A stretch of DNA of 17,422 bases from CAZVWW01 sp964631265 (GTDB lineage Bacteria > Thermotogota > Thermotogae > MWEM01), in NCBI GenBank assembly GCA_964631265.1, contig CAZVWW010000041.1, positions 1-17,422 on the forward strand, read 5' to 3'. The translations under genes and the position numbers were made by a program. Positions 1 to 6,354 of this stretch are shown here, one piece after another. The first letter of the stretch is position 1. Every line of letters starts with the position of its first letter. The notes under the pieces were generated by a model. The model did not search any database. It worked only from the letters and a program-made list of their open reading frames with translations, and had not been told where the DNA came from.

Positions 1-698
1 AACCGATTAAGATACTCTTTATTAACGGGAGTCCGAATCAAGAGGGGAACACGGCCACCGTCATGAAATGGGTTGAAGAAGGGATTTTATCATCTGGTGC
101 GGAGTCGGAATGGCTTCAGGTGACAGATCTTGATGTCCATTACTGCAAGGGCTGTAACATGTGTTTGAAAATGGGGGTTTGCATTCAGGTGGACGACATG
201 GTGATCGTAAAGGAGAAGATTAAGCTCTCCGACGGCGTTGTTGTCGGGTCGCCTGTTTATGAAGGTTATCCAACCGCTCAGCTGAAAACCATTCAAGACC
301 GGGTGGCCCTTCAATGCCTGTATCTCGGTCTCTTTGATGACAAGTGGGCGGTCGGGGTTTCCACAAGCGGTGTGGCCCCAACCGGCAAGACCGCCAAATT
401 AAGTGCGGAAACCTTTGGTAAACTGGCCGGTACCGTCAGTGCAAAAACGGCCTCCCTTAAAAGGGGCTATCAAAGACCGGATAAGAAGAGACAATGCGAT
501 ATCTATGATAAGGCCAGAAAGACAGGGGAAAGACTCGTCAAGAACATCAAACAGAATCCGCTTCTGAGCACCGGCCGCCTTAAATCCGTTTGGATTGATT
601 TCTTGCGAAAGCATTTTCTCAAAAAGATGATCGTCAAGAATCCTGATTTGTTTTCCGGGGTTATTGAAGAATGGAAGAAACGGGGCTGGTTAGACTGA
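1..698 (+). CDS. Flavodoxin-fold NAD(P)H-dependent FMN reductase family protein (5' end cut by window)
   Basis: The reading frame is open from base 3 and begins P-I-K-I-L-F-I-N-G-S-P-N, the phosphate-binding beta1-loop of flavodoxin-like FMN reductases, so probably only the first few residues lie outside the window; the ATG at 63 is internal. The loop GSPNQEGNT should bind the FMN phosphate and GSPVYEGYPTAQLK is the second conserved flavin loop. Between them is a cysteine cluster (YCKGCNMCLKMGVC), frequent in iron-sulfur flavoproteins and related oxidoreductases of anaerobes; whether it binds a cluster or is redox-active cannot be told. Likely a soluble flavin-dependent oxidoreductase; substrate unknown. 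The basic C-terminal part (residues after about 160) ends EEWKKRGWLD. The last 57 bp are repeated 516 bp downstream, and a truncated toxin gene abuts the stop codon from the other strand. Confidence 0.85.
   Translation, partial: PIKILFINGSPNQEGNTATVMKWVEEGILSSGAESEWLQVTDLDVHYCKGCNMCLKMGVCIQVDDMVIVKEKIKLSDGVVVGSPVYEGYPTAQLKTIQDRVALQCLYLGLFDDKWAVGVSTSGVAPTGKTAKLSAETFGKLAGTVSAKTASLKRGYQRPDKKRQCDIYDKARKTGERLVKNIKQNPLLSTGRLKSVWIDFLRKHFLKKMIVKNPDLFSGVIEEWKKRGWLD
642..698 (+). repeat. Direct repeat copy 1: 3' end of the flavodoxin-family gene
   Basis: This 57-bp stretch, ending at the TGA of the flavodoxin-family gene, recurs at 1158-1214 with 2 mismatches. The last 48 bp are identical. It encodes PDLFSGVIEEWKKRGWLD plus stop. 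Together the two copies bracket the antitoxin/truncated toxin locus. Confidence 0.9.
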
Positions 699-718
699 TC
701 AGATACCAATCAACATTT

Positions 719-817
719 TCAAAATGAAGCCGGTCTTGTCCCTTTTTGTTCATGACCGATTCCCGGATTCAGGTTCACGAGCCAGATTTCTCCTTTCAGG
801 GGATGCTTCTCAGTCAA
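719..817 (-). pseudogene. 5' remnant of a mazF/pemK-type toxin gene
   Basis: On the minus strand a frame opens with TTG at 817-815, overlapping the end of the antitoxin gene as is usual for mazEF-type pairs. It reads T-E-K-H-P-L-K and then GEIWLVNLNP...GHEQKGTRPA, the N-terminal signature of MazF/PemK endoribonucleases (beta1 strand, S1-S2 loop, G-x-R-P-A). After that Ala the similarity stops: the frame continues only S-F and then TGA at 721-719. Family members are about 110-120 residues, so roughly three quarters of the toxin is missing, including the segment carrying the catalytic Thr/Ser. The break lies around 725-728, only some 25-30 bp from the stop codon of the flavodoxin-family gene. 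The product, if made, should be inactive. Identification rests on motif recognition by eye. Confidence 0.8.
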
Positions 818-1058
818 GATCATCACCAATGGTCGATTCCCAATCCTCACGCTCTTTCAGTTCCGCTTCCCATTCTTGTCTGTTATTTCGGAGTTCGCCG
901 AATTCGCGGGAAACTTGTTTGAAAAATAATTCCTTTTTATAATGCTTGACAGCTTCTTTCAGAATGTCTTTTTTGGTTTTTGACAGGCTCCGGGATATTT
1001 CATCAATCATTGTATTGGTGTCATTATCTATCCTGACCGTTATCGTTTTCTCTTTCAT
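810..1058 (-). CDS. MazE-like ribbon-helix-helix antitoxin (orphaned)
   Basis: An 82-residue protein beginning MKEKTITVRIDNDTNTMIDEI. Residues 3-10 form the DNA-contacting beta strand of a ribbon-helix-helix (CopG/MetJ-fold) domain, followed by two helices (about 13-24 and 29-45). The acidic, Trp-containing C-terminal tail (about 50-82, E/D-rich, ending GDDLD) is the expected toxin-binding segment, as in the MazE-type antitoxins (EndoAI) of Bacillota. The ATG at 1058 has a GGAGG site (1067-1071) 8 nt upstream and a good promoter at 1097-1125. In an intact module the protein would bind and neutralise MazF and autorepress its promoter. Here the overlapping toxin gene is truncated, so the antitoxin is left as an orphan DNA-binding protein, perhaps still autoregulated or able to neutralise a related toxin encoded elsewhere. 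Confidence 0.85.
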   Translation of the reverse strand: MKEKTITVRIDNDTNTMIDEISRSLSKTKKDILKEAVKHYKKELFFKQVSREFGELRNNRQEWEAELKEREDWESTIGDDLD

Positions 1059-1096
1059 TAAAAAAACCTCCAGATAGCTTGAAAAGTCTACAATTT

Positions 1097-1125
1097 AGTA
1101 TATCACTTACATTATGGGAAATCAA
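1097..1125 (-). promoter_or_regulatory. SigA-type promoter of the antitoxin gene
   Basis: On the minus strand TTGATT (1125-1120) is separated by exactly 17 bp from TATACT (1102-1097), which also carries an extended -10 TG one base upstream. Transcription would start about 30 nt before the GGAGG site of the antitoxin gene. Confidence 0.7.
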
Positions 1126-1157
1126 GTGTTGAAAGGCAGCGGCGTGATTAGAAAATA

Positions 1158-1214
1158 CCGGATCTGTTTTCCGGGGTTATTGAAGAATGGAAGAAACGGG
1201 GCTGGTTAGACTGA
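1158..1214 (+). pseudogene. Direct repeat copy 2: C-terminal remnant of a flavodoxin-family gene
   Basis: This repeats 642-698 and encodes the same 18 C-terminal residues and TGA. The two differences (CCT/CCG and TTG/CTG) are both synonymous. An in-frame TAG at 1149-1151 and loss of similarity upstream of 1158 show that no full gene is attached. It may be the tail of a former paralogue or of a second gene copy lost by deletion, or the far end of an insertion/duplication that brought in the toxin-antitoxin locus. Confidence 0.75.
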
Positions 1215-1260
1215 AAACCGTTGAGGACGTGCGTTAAACAAAAGACAATTATTTTGAGAA

Positions 1261-1314
1261 TTCTCCTTTACTAAAGCTGTGTTATAATTACTTTGGGAGC
1301 GTTATTTGTATAAT
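1261..1314 (+). promoter_or_regulatory. Candidate promoter(s) for the SiaABC-like operon
   Basis: A perfect TATAAT at 1283-1288 is preceded by TG one base upstream (extended -10, TGTTATAAT). A weak -35 candidate TTCTCC lies at 1261-1266, 16 bp away. A second TATAAT is at 1309-1314 without a good -35. Either start would give a leader of about 55-90 nt before the phosphatase gene. No other promoter-like sequence is obvious before the terminator at 9774-9796. Confidence 0.45.
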
Positions 1315-1326
1315 GCCGGAAAGGAC

Positions 1327-1362
1327 TGAGATAAACTCTCACTTTTTTGAGAAAATTTTTTT
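1327..1362 (+). promoter_or_regulatory. Possible alternative-hairpin (attenuator-like) leader element
   Basis: Three short complementary segments occur in series: TGAGA (1327-1331), TCTCA (1337-1341) and TGAGA (1348-1352). The middle one can pair with either neighbour. Pairing with the third gives a 5-bp stem followed closely by seven Ts (1356-1362), resembling a weak intrinsic terminator just before the ribosome binding site. The stems are short and AT-rich, so this could be chance. Confidence 0.25.
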
Positions 1363-1376
1363 ATGATTGAGGTAAA

Positions 1377-3365
1377 ATGATTAAAAAGCGATCTCTAAAC
1401 AGGGTATTCATTTCTTTGGTCTTGGCGATCTACATCATAACCGCTGTTTTTGGAACACTTCTCTTTTTTAACACCTCTTCGCAGATTAGTGGGAAGTATC
1501 TGAGGCGATTTATAAAAACGCAAAACGAGCTGGAAGTCAACAGTCTGCTCGCTTTCATGGAAAAAGAGATCATGATCAGTCAAATGCTGGCTGAAGACCC
1601 GCAAATCATCAAATGGATGGACGATGAAAAGAACTCTGAACTTCAGAACAGAGCCGAAGAACAGCTCAACAGTTATAAAGACTTTATCAAAGATGGGACG
1701 ATATTTTTAGCTGTTGCAAATTCCCAAAATTATTATCTGGATAAACTCAGTGAACCGGCAAATGTGATCAAAAAGGAAGATGTTGAAGATGCCTGGTTTT
1801 TCCGGATGCTCAACAGTAAAAAAGGGTATGAGCTGAATGTGAACTTCGAAACCGCACTCAACGAGGTTCGCCTGTGGATCAATGTGAAGGTCAGGAACAC
1901 AAGCGGAGAAATCATCGGCATCACCGGGGCTGGAATATACATCGATAAATATCTGCAAGAGGTGGTCAGTCACGAGGAGAAAAACATAGACACCATTCTG
2001 ATCAGCGAAAATGGTGTCATTGAGGGGCACAAAGACAGGTCAATCGTTAATAAAAACGGTAAGACAGATTATGACAAAGATAAGATCAAGATTTATGATA
2101 TGCTCTCGAACGAATCTGAAAAGGCCGCTTTAAAAGAGGCTATAGCAGCGATTAAAAACACCGACAAAACGAAATTGTTGGAACTGACGTATAACGGGGA
2201 GCGCTATGAGGCCTCTGTCGGTTTTATCCCGGAACTCAAATGGTATAATATGGTCTTAGTTCAAAAAGACAGCGTGATGGGCTGGACCGATTTCTTACCC
2301 CTCATTGTGTTGTTTTTAGGTTCCGCTTTGATCATATTGGTCATGATCATTCTGGTCTTCACGAACATGATCACGAATCCCTTGAAAAAGTTGACAAAGG
2401 CTTCAGAAGAAGTTGCCAGTGGTCGCTATGACATCAAGATTGACATTGAAAAGGAAAACGAAATCGGCTTACTGGCCCGGAGCTTTAATTCGATGACAAC
2501 GCAGATACAGAAATACACGAGTAACCTTGAGGAATTGGTTTCGGAAAGAACGAAAGAACTGCAAGTGACCAATAACAGCCTGAGACGGGCACAAGAAAAG
2601 ATCGTCAGTTCGCTTGAATACGCCAGGTTGTTGCAAAGCTCAATTCTACCGACCGCCGAAGAACTAAACGACAACCTGTCAGACCATTTTGTCATCTATG
2701 AACCGCTGGACATTGTCGGAGGGGACTTTTACTTCTTTAAACGGGTGGAAGAAGACTTCTGGATAGCCGGTGTTGATTGTACCGGACACGGGGTCCCGGG
2801 GGCTTTCATGACAATGATGACAAATGTACTGCTTCATCAGGTGATCGATGCAACACCCGAAAGCACACCCGGAGAGATCCTGCCGAGGTTGCACGGTTTG
2901 GTCAAAGAGGCGTTGAAGTCAAAAACGAAATATGACCATCTCGACAACGGCCTGGATATTGCCTTATGCAAGGTATCGATGAACGATAAAAAGATAACGT
3001 ATGCCGGAGCGGGACTCCCCTTTATCTATTTGGAGAATGGAGAGGTTCAACAGATTAAAGGCGATTCGTTGCATATCGGCTACGATATCAAAAAAGAGTA
3101 TATCTTTGAAGAGCACCGAATCGCAATTCAACCGGACTCAGTTTTTTATCTGATTACGGATGGGATCCTCGACCTGCCGGGCGGTCAGAAGGGCTATGGT
3201 CTCGGCAGGAAAGAACTAATGAAGATTCTTCAGTCAGTCAGTAATAAAGGATTAGCAGACCAGAAGAAGGCAATCCTGAAAAAGCTTGAAGCGTACCGTG
3301 GCGAATACCTCAGAAGAGATGATATGTTAATGATTGGCTTTAAAATGGACAAAAACGGGAGGTAG
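1377..3365 (+). CDS. SiaA-like membrane PP2C (SpoIIE/RsbU-type) phosphatase with Cache-like sensor and HAMP domain
   Basis: A 662-residue protein with TM helix 1 at about residues 9-31, an extracytoplasmic sensor at about 32-305 (Cache-like; contains GITGAGIYIDKYL), TM helix 2 at about 306-332, a HAMP domain (TNPLKKLTKASEEVASGRYD...), a coiled coil (about 385-425) and a C-terminal SpoIIE-type PP2C domain. Metal-binding acidic residues are in place: D450 in VGGDFY, D467 in DCTGHG and D648/D649 in RRDDM. The family removes phosphate from STAS-like or SiaC-like phosphoproteins at Ser/Thr. Architecture and neighbours match SiaA of the Pseudomonas SiaABCD system, where ligand sensing outside the cell controls dephosphorylation of SiaC. 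The ATG at 1377 has GAGG at 1369-1372. First gene of an apparent operon, directly followed by the matching kinase gene. The external ligand is unknown. Confidence 0.88.
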   Translation: MIKKRSLNRVFISLVLAIYIITAVFGTLLFFNTSSQISGKYLRRFIKTQNELEVNSLLAFMEKEIMISQMLAEDPQIIKWMDDEKNSELQNRAEEQLNSYKDFIKDGTIFLAVANSQNYYLDKLSEPANVIKKEDVEDAWFFRMLNSKKGYELNVNFETALNEVRLWINVKVRNTSGEIIGITGAGIYIDKYLQEVVSHEEKNIDTILISENGVIEGHKDRSIVNKNGKTDYDKDKIKIYDMLSNESEKAALKEAIAAIKNTDKTKLLELTYNGERYEASVGFIPELKWYNMVLVQKDSVMGWTDFLPLIVLFLGSALIILVMIILVFTNMITNPLKKLTKASEEVASGRYDIKIDIEKENEIGLLARSFNSMTTQIQKYTSNLEELVSERTKELQVTNNSLRRAQEKIVSSLEYARLLQSSILPTAEELNDNLSDHFVIYEPLDIVGGDFYFFKRVEEDFWIAGVDCTGHGVPGAFMTMMTNVLLHQVIDATPESTPGEILPRLHGLVKEALKSKTKYDHLDNGLDIALCKVSMNDKKITYAGAGLPFIYLENGEVQQIKGDSLHIGYDIKKEYIFEEHRIAIQPDSVFYLITDGILDLPGGQKGYGLGRKELMKILQSVSNKGLADQKKAILKKLEAYRGEYLRRDDMLMIGFKMDKNGR

Positions 3366-3369
3366 AAAA

Positions 3370-3915
3370 GTGGAAAATCTGCTGGCGTTAAGAAAAGAAC
3401 TCTCTGAAAAAGGTGTGCTCATTAGTTTCAACGGCTCTTTTAACAGCGGGATCATAGAAGAGATCGGCAGAGCCATCAGGACTTATCTGAAAGAAGAAAA
3501 ACTGGGAAGAGGTATCATATCCGATGTTTTCGCGGTTTATATAGAACAAACACAGAACATCAGAAACTATCTGGCAAATAACGGAATAGAGACGGGTCCT
3601 TACAGTACGGCAATCGTAAAGATTGCACGAAAAAACGGCATGTACACTATTAGCTCGGGGAACAGTATACGCAAAGAAGACGTTCAAAAACTCTCCGATT
3701 ACCTTGAAAGTCTGAACGGCATGGATAAAAAAGAGTTGAAGCAGTTTTACAAACGGCAACTACGAAAACCGGCAAACCCGGAAGCAAGAAGTGCCGGTCT
3801 TGGTTTGATTGATATCAGCCGAAAGGCCTCTAAAAAACTGGAATTCCAGTTCCAGCATCAAGACGAAGCCTTCGACTTTTTCAATCTCTTCGTCGCCGTC
3901 AAAGGAGGCGTCTAA
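3370..3915 (+). CDS. SiaB-family protein kinase
   Basis: A 181-residue soluble protein of the SiaB type, a small GHKL-like kinase lacking HisKA. An N-box-like segment EQTQN (59-63) and a glycine box SAGLGLIDISRKAS (141-154) are visible, consistent with an ATP-binding fold. The GTG at 3370 is chosen because GGGAGG (3357-3362) lies 7 nt upstream; the longer open frame from 3334 would overlap the phosphatase gene and lacks a site. In Pseudomonas aeruginosa SiaB phosphorylates SiaC, opposing SiaA; the immediate neighbours here are the same two partners in the same order. The gene starts 4 nt after the phosphatase stop codon, so translation is probably coupled. Family assignment is from pattern recognition. 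Confidence 0.82.
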   Translation: MENLLALRKELSEKGVLISFNGSFNSGIIEEIGRAIRTYLKEEKLGRGIISDVFAVYIEQTQNIRNYLANNGIETGPYSTAIVKIARKNGMYTISSGNSIRKEDVQKLSDYLESLNGMDKKELKQFYKRQLRKPANPEARSAGLGLIDISRKASKKLEFQFQHQDEAFDFFNLFVAVKGGV

Positions 3916-3919
3916 CGAT

Positions 3920-4282
3920 ATGTTGAAGATAGAAGCAACGGAGAATTCACCCAAAATAGCCTTCGATGAAGAAAAGAAAGAACTGATAATCGAAGGGGAG
4001 TCCTATCCGGAAAATTCCTTTTCATTTTACAAACCGGTCTTTGACTGGATGGATACCAGATTCAAGGAATTGGATAGGCTGGTACTCAAGCTCAAAGTCA
4101 GTTACATGAATTCTTCAAGTGTCAAATGCATACTCGATATCATGATGTTACTGGATGATGCCTATCTTGACGGAAAAGATGTTAAGATCATATGGTATTA
4201 TGAAGAGGAGAACAGCCGTTCGCTTGAAATGGCTGAAGATTTCAGAGAGGATCTGGAATTACCATTTGAGATACTATCTTAG
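3920..4282 (+). CDS. SiaC-family regulatory phosphoprotein (DUF1987)
   Basis: A 120-residue protein beginning MLKIEATENSPKIAFDEEKK, typical of the SiaC/DUF1987 family. It carries the characteristic FYKPVFDWMD segment (36-45) and LKVSYMNSSSVKCILDIM (58-75). P. aeruginosa SiaC is phosphorylated on Thr68 in the corresponding loop; here that region holds three serines (65-67), so Ser rather than Thr is the likely acceptor. In the known system unphosphorylated SiaC binds and activates its output enzyme. The ATG at 3920 has AAAGGAGG at 3901-3908; a longer frame from 3809 overlaps the kinase gene and is rejected. The gene lies 4 nt after the kinase gene and 16 nt before a hybrid histidine kinase gene, which occupies the position of the diguanylate cyclase gene siaD. 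Confidence 0.85.
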   Translation: MLKIEATENSPKIAFDEEKKELIIEGESYPENSFSFYKPVFDWMDTRFKELDRLVLKLKVSYMNSSSVKCILDIMMLLDDAYLDGKDVKIIWYYEEENSRSLEMAEDFREDLELPFEILS

Positions 4283-4298
4283 AAAACACGGGGTAAGG

Positions 4299-6335
4299 AT
4301 GAATAAACAAAAAAATGAAGAGTTGGTCAAATATATAAAAGAATTGCTCCCAAAGCTTGAAAATGACAAGAGCCCGCTTGGGAAGGATTTTTTTAAGGTT
4401 GCTTTGGCTTACATCAGACTCTCCAAGCAATTTTACAAAGTGATCGAAATCTCCGATATGAATCATTCGACATTGATAGAAATGACAAAGGAACTGAATC
4501 GTTCAAAGATAGAATTGGAAAAGGCAAAGGAACAGGCCGTTGAGGCAAGTGAGTCCAAATCGACTTTCTTGTCCAATATGAGTCATGAGATCAGAACACC
4601 GCTGAATGGTATCATCGGGTTTCTCGATTTTTTGAAACAGACACCTTTGAGCGAAAAACAACAGAAGTATGTTGATAATATCAAACTATCTGCCAATTCC
4701 CTTCTGGAGATCATCAACGACATCCTCGATTTTTCGAAAATCGAAGCCGGTAAGCTCGACCTTGAATTGATCGAAGAAGATATCGTTGAAACGGTGCATA
4801 AAGCTGTGAGAATCCTGCAATTCCACGCACAGCAGAAGGGGCTCTCCCTTCTGTTGGATATACAACCGGGTATCCCGCAATATGCCAGGCACGATCCCAT
4901 TCGGCTTAAGCAAGTGCTTGTGAATCTCCTGAGTAATGCCGTTAAATTCACCGAGAGAGGTGAAGTGGAATTAAAAATGCAGTATACCTTAAAAAAGGAA
5001 CGGCAATGCGTCTACCATTTTTCAGTAAGAGACACGGGGATAGGCATCAACAGGGAACAACGGGAAAAGCTTTTTGAGGCCTTCTCGCAAGCCGATCCGT
5101 CTACAACGAGAAAATACGGCGGAACAGGCCTTGGCCTTGCCATATCCAATAAGCTGGTCAAAAAGATGGGAAGTCAGTTGACTGTAGAGAGTGAACCGGG
5201 CGTGGGAAGCGTCTTTTCCTTTTCCATGGAGACGGTTTGGACGAAAAAGGAAAACCATATCCCCAAAGTCCGAAAAAACTTACACCCCCCTGCGAAAAAA
5301 ATGGCCGCTTCACCGAAAATCCTGGTGGCTGAGGATGTTGAAATCAACATGGAGCTTGTTACCAATCTCATTCAGGAATACATTCCCAACGCAACGATTT
5401 TCAAGGCGATGGATGGTGAAAAGGCCTTAAAGAAAGCGGTTACGGAAAAACCTGATTTGATCCTGATGGATGTTCATATGCCACTGATGAACGGTTTGGA
5501 CGCCACCAGAAAAATCAGGGAACACGAATCCTTAAAAAAACAAATGCCCATCATCGCCTTAACAGCAGGTGTTGTAAAAGAGGATATCGAACACTGTTTT
5601 AAAGCGGGAATGGATGACTACCTCACTAAGCCGATTCGGCATGATAAATTTATAGAAGTCCTGTCGCAATTTTTAGAACCACATGAACCAAACGCTGATG
5701 ACGAACAACAGCAGGATGATCAACCCAATGAAGAGACTTCAGATCAGTTTGTTGAGATTCAGGGGGTTGATGTTGAAGAAGGCATAAATCGATTTGTTGG
5801 AGATCGAGCCCTGTATTTCAAATTACTGATGCAATTTGCCGGCGAATCAGCAGAGTTCATCAATGAACTGATAAAAGCGTATGAAGACAAAGATCAAGAA
5901 ACGTTCCGATCCACAGCGCATAAGATAAAGGGACTGGCCTACAACCTTTCTGCAATCGAAATGGGGGATGCTGCCAAAACACTTGAAAAAACCGCTAAGG
6001 AAGATTGGGATGATGAGCAGTTGCAAAAGTTGTTGGACGATTTAAGTAAAAAACACCGCCGCTTAAAAGAATCGCTCAACCAACCCACTGCTTCCAAAGT
6101 GAAAAAACCGCCCAAACTGGGCAAAGTCTTTAAGAAAACACTGGCGATCCTGATCAAAGGATTAAAAGACGAATTGGCCGGGCAGAGCAGTGAAGCGGGT
6201 CCAACGCTAAGCAAGATATCTAAAATCGTGGGAACAGGCGAGCCACTGGTGGAGAAAATGCAACAGGCAATCAACCGTTCGGATTTTAAACAGGCTGAGG
6301 CTTTACTGGAAACGTTGAGAAAAGAATACCTGTAA
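4299..6335 (+). CDS. Soluble hybrid histidine kinase (HisKA-HATPase-REC-HPt), putative SiaC output
   Basis: A 678-residue protein with no TM segment. Residues 1-85 are a helical segment without a recognisable sensor (no PAS, GAF or Cache), running into a coiled coil. HisKA follows with phospho-acceptor H96 in SHEIRTP, then HATPase_c with N209/N213 (N box), DTGIG (245-249) and GGTGLGL (274-280), a receiver domain with D391 (DVHMPLMNG) and K444, an acidic Gln/Asp-rich linker (about 465-482), and an HPt domain with H541 in AHKIKG. An extra Lys-rich helical tail covers about 598-678. The ATG at 4299 starts 16 nt after the SiaC-like gene, with a GGGG/AAGG purine stretch just upstream; longer frames run into that gene. 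All phosphorelay residues are intact, so His96 -> Asp391 -> His541 transfer is expected, then to an unknown response regulator. Control by SiaC through the N-terminal segment is inferred. Confidence 0.88.
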   Translation: MNKQKNEELVKYIKELLPKLENDKSPLGKDFFKVALAYIRLSKQFYKVIEISDMNHSTLIEMTKELNRSKIELEKAKEQAVEASESKSTFLSNMSHEIRTPLNGIIGFLDFLKQTPLSEKQQKYVDNIKLSANSLLEIINDILDFSKIEAGKLDLELIEEDIVETVHKAVRILQFHAQQKGLSLLLDIQPGIPQYARHDPIRLKQVLVNLLSNAVKFTERGEVELKMQYTLKKERQCVYHFSVRDTGIGINREQREKLFEAFSQADPSTTRKYGGTGLGLAISNKLVKKMGSQLTVESEPGVGSVFSFSMETVWTKKENHIPKVRKNLHPPAKKMAASPKILVAEDVEINMELVTNLIQEYIPNATIFKAMDGEKALKKAVTEKPDLILMDVHMPLMNGLDATRKIREHESLKKQMPIIALTAGVVKEDIEHCFKAGMDDYLTKPIRHDKFIEVLSQFLEPHEPNADDEQQQDDQPNEETSDQFVEIQGVDVEEGINRFVGDRALYFKLLMQFAGESAEFINELIKAYEDKDQETFRSTAHKIKGLAYNLSAIEMGDAAKTLEKTAKEDWDDEQLQKLLDDLSKKHRRLKESLNQPTASKVKKPPKLGKVFKKTLAILIKGLKDELAGQSSEAGPTLSKISKIVGTGEPLVEKMQQAINRSDFKQAEALLETLRKEYL

Positions 6336-6354
6336 AACGAAAGAAAGAAGATGA

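Noticed and set aside
724..942. Plus-strand 72-codon frame over the toxin-antitoxin locus
   Set aside because: It is antisense to the MazE-like gene and the mazF remnant, Ser/Arg-rich, with no ribosome binding site.
3809..3919. Upstream extension of the SiaC-like frame to 3809
   Set aside because: It overlaps the SiaB-like gene, and the family N-terminus starts at the ATG at 3920, which has AAAGGAGG upstream.
4155..4298. Longer open frame for the hybrid kinase beginning at 4155
   Set aside because: It overlaps most of the 3' half of the SiaC-like gene in another frame and has no binding site; the ATG at 4299 fits the operon spacing.
5022..5371. Several minus-strand open frames of 60-140 codons inside the kinase, SNF2 and PEP-enzyme genes
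   Set aside because: They lie antisense to clearly conserved proteins, lack binding sites and have no recognisable motifs.
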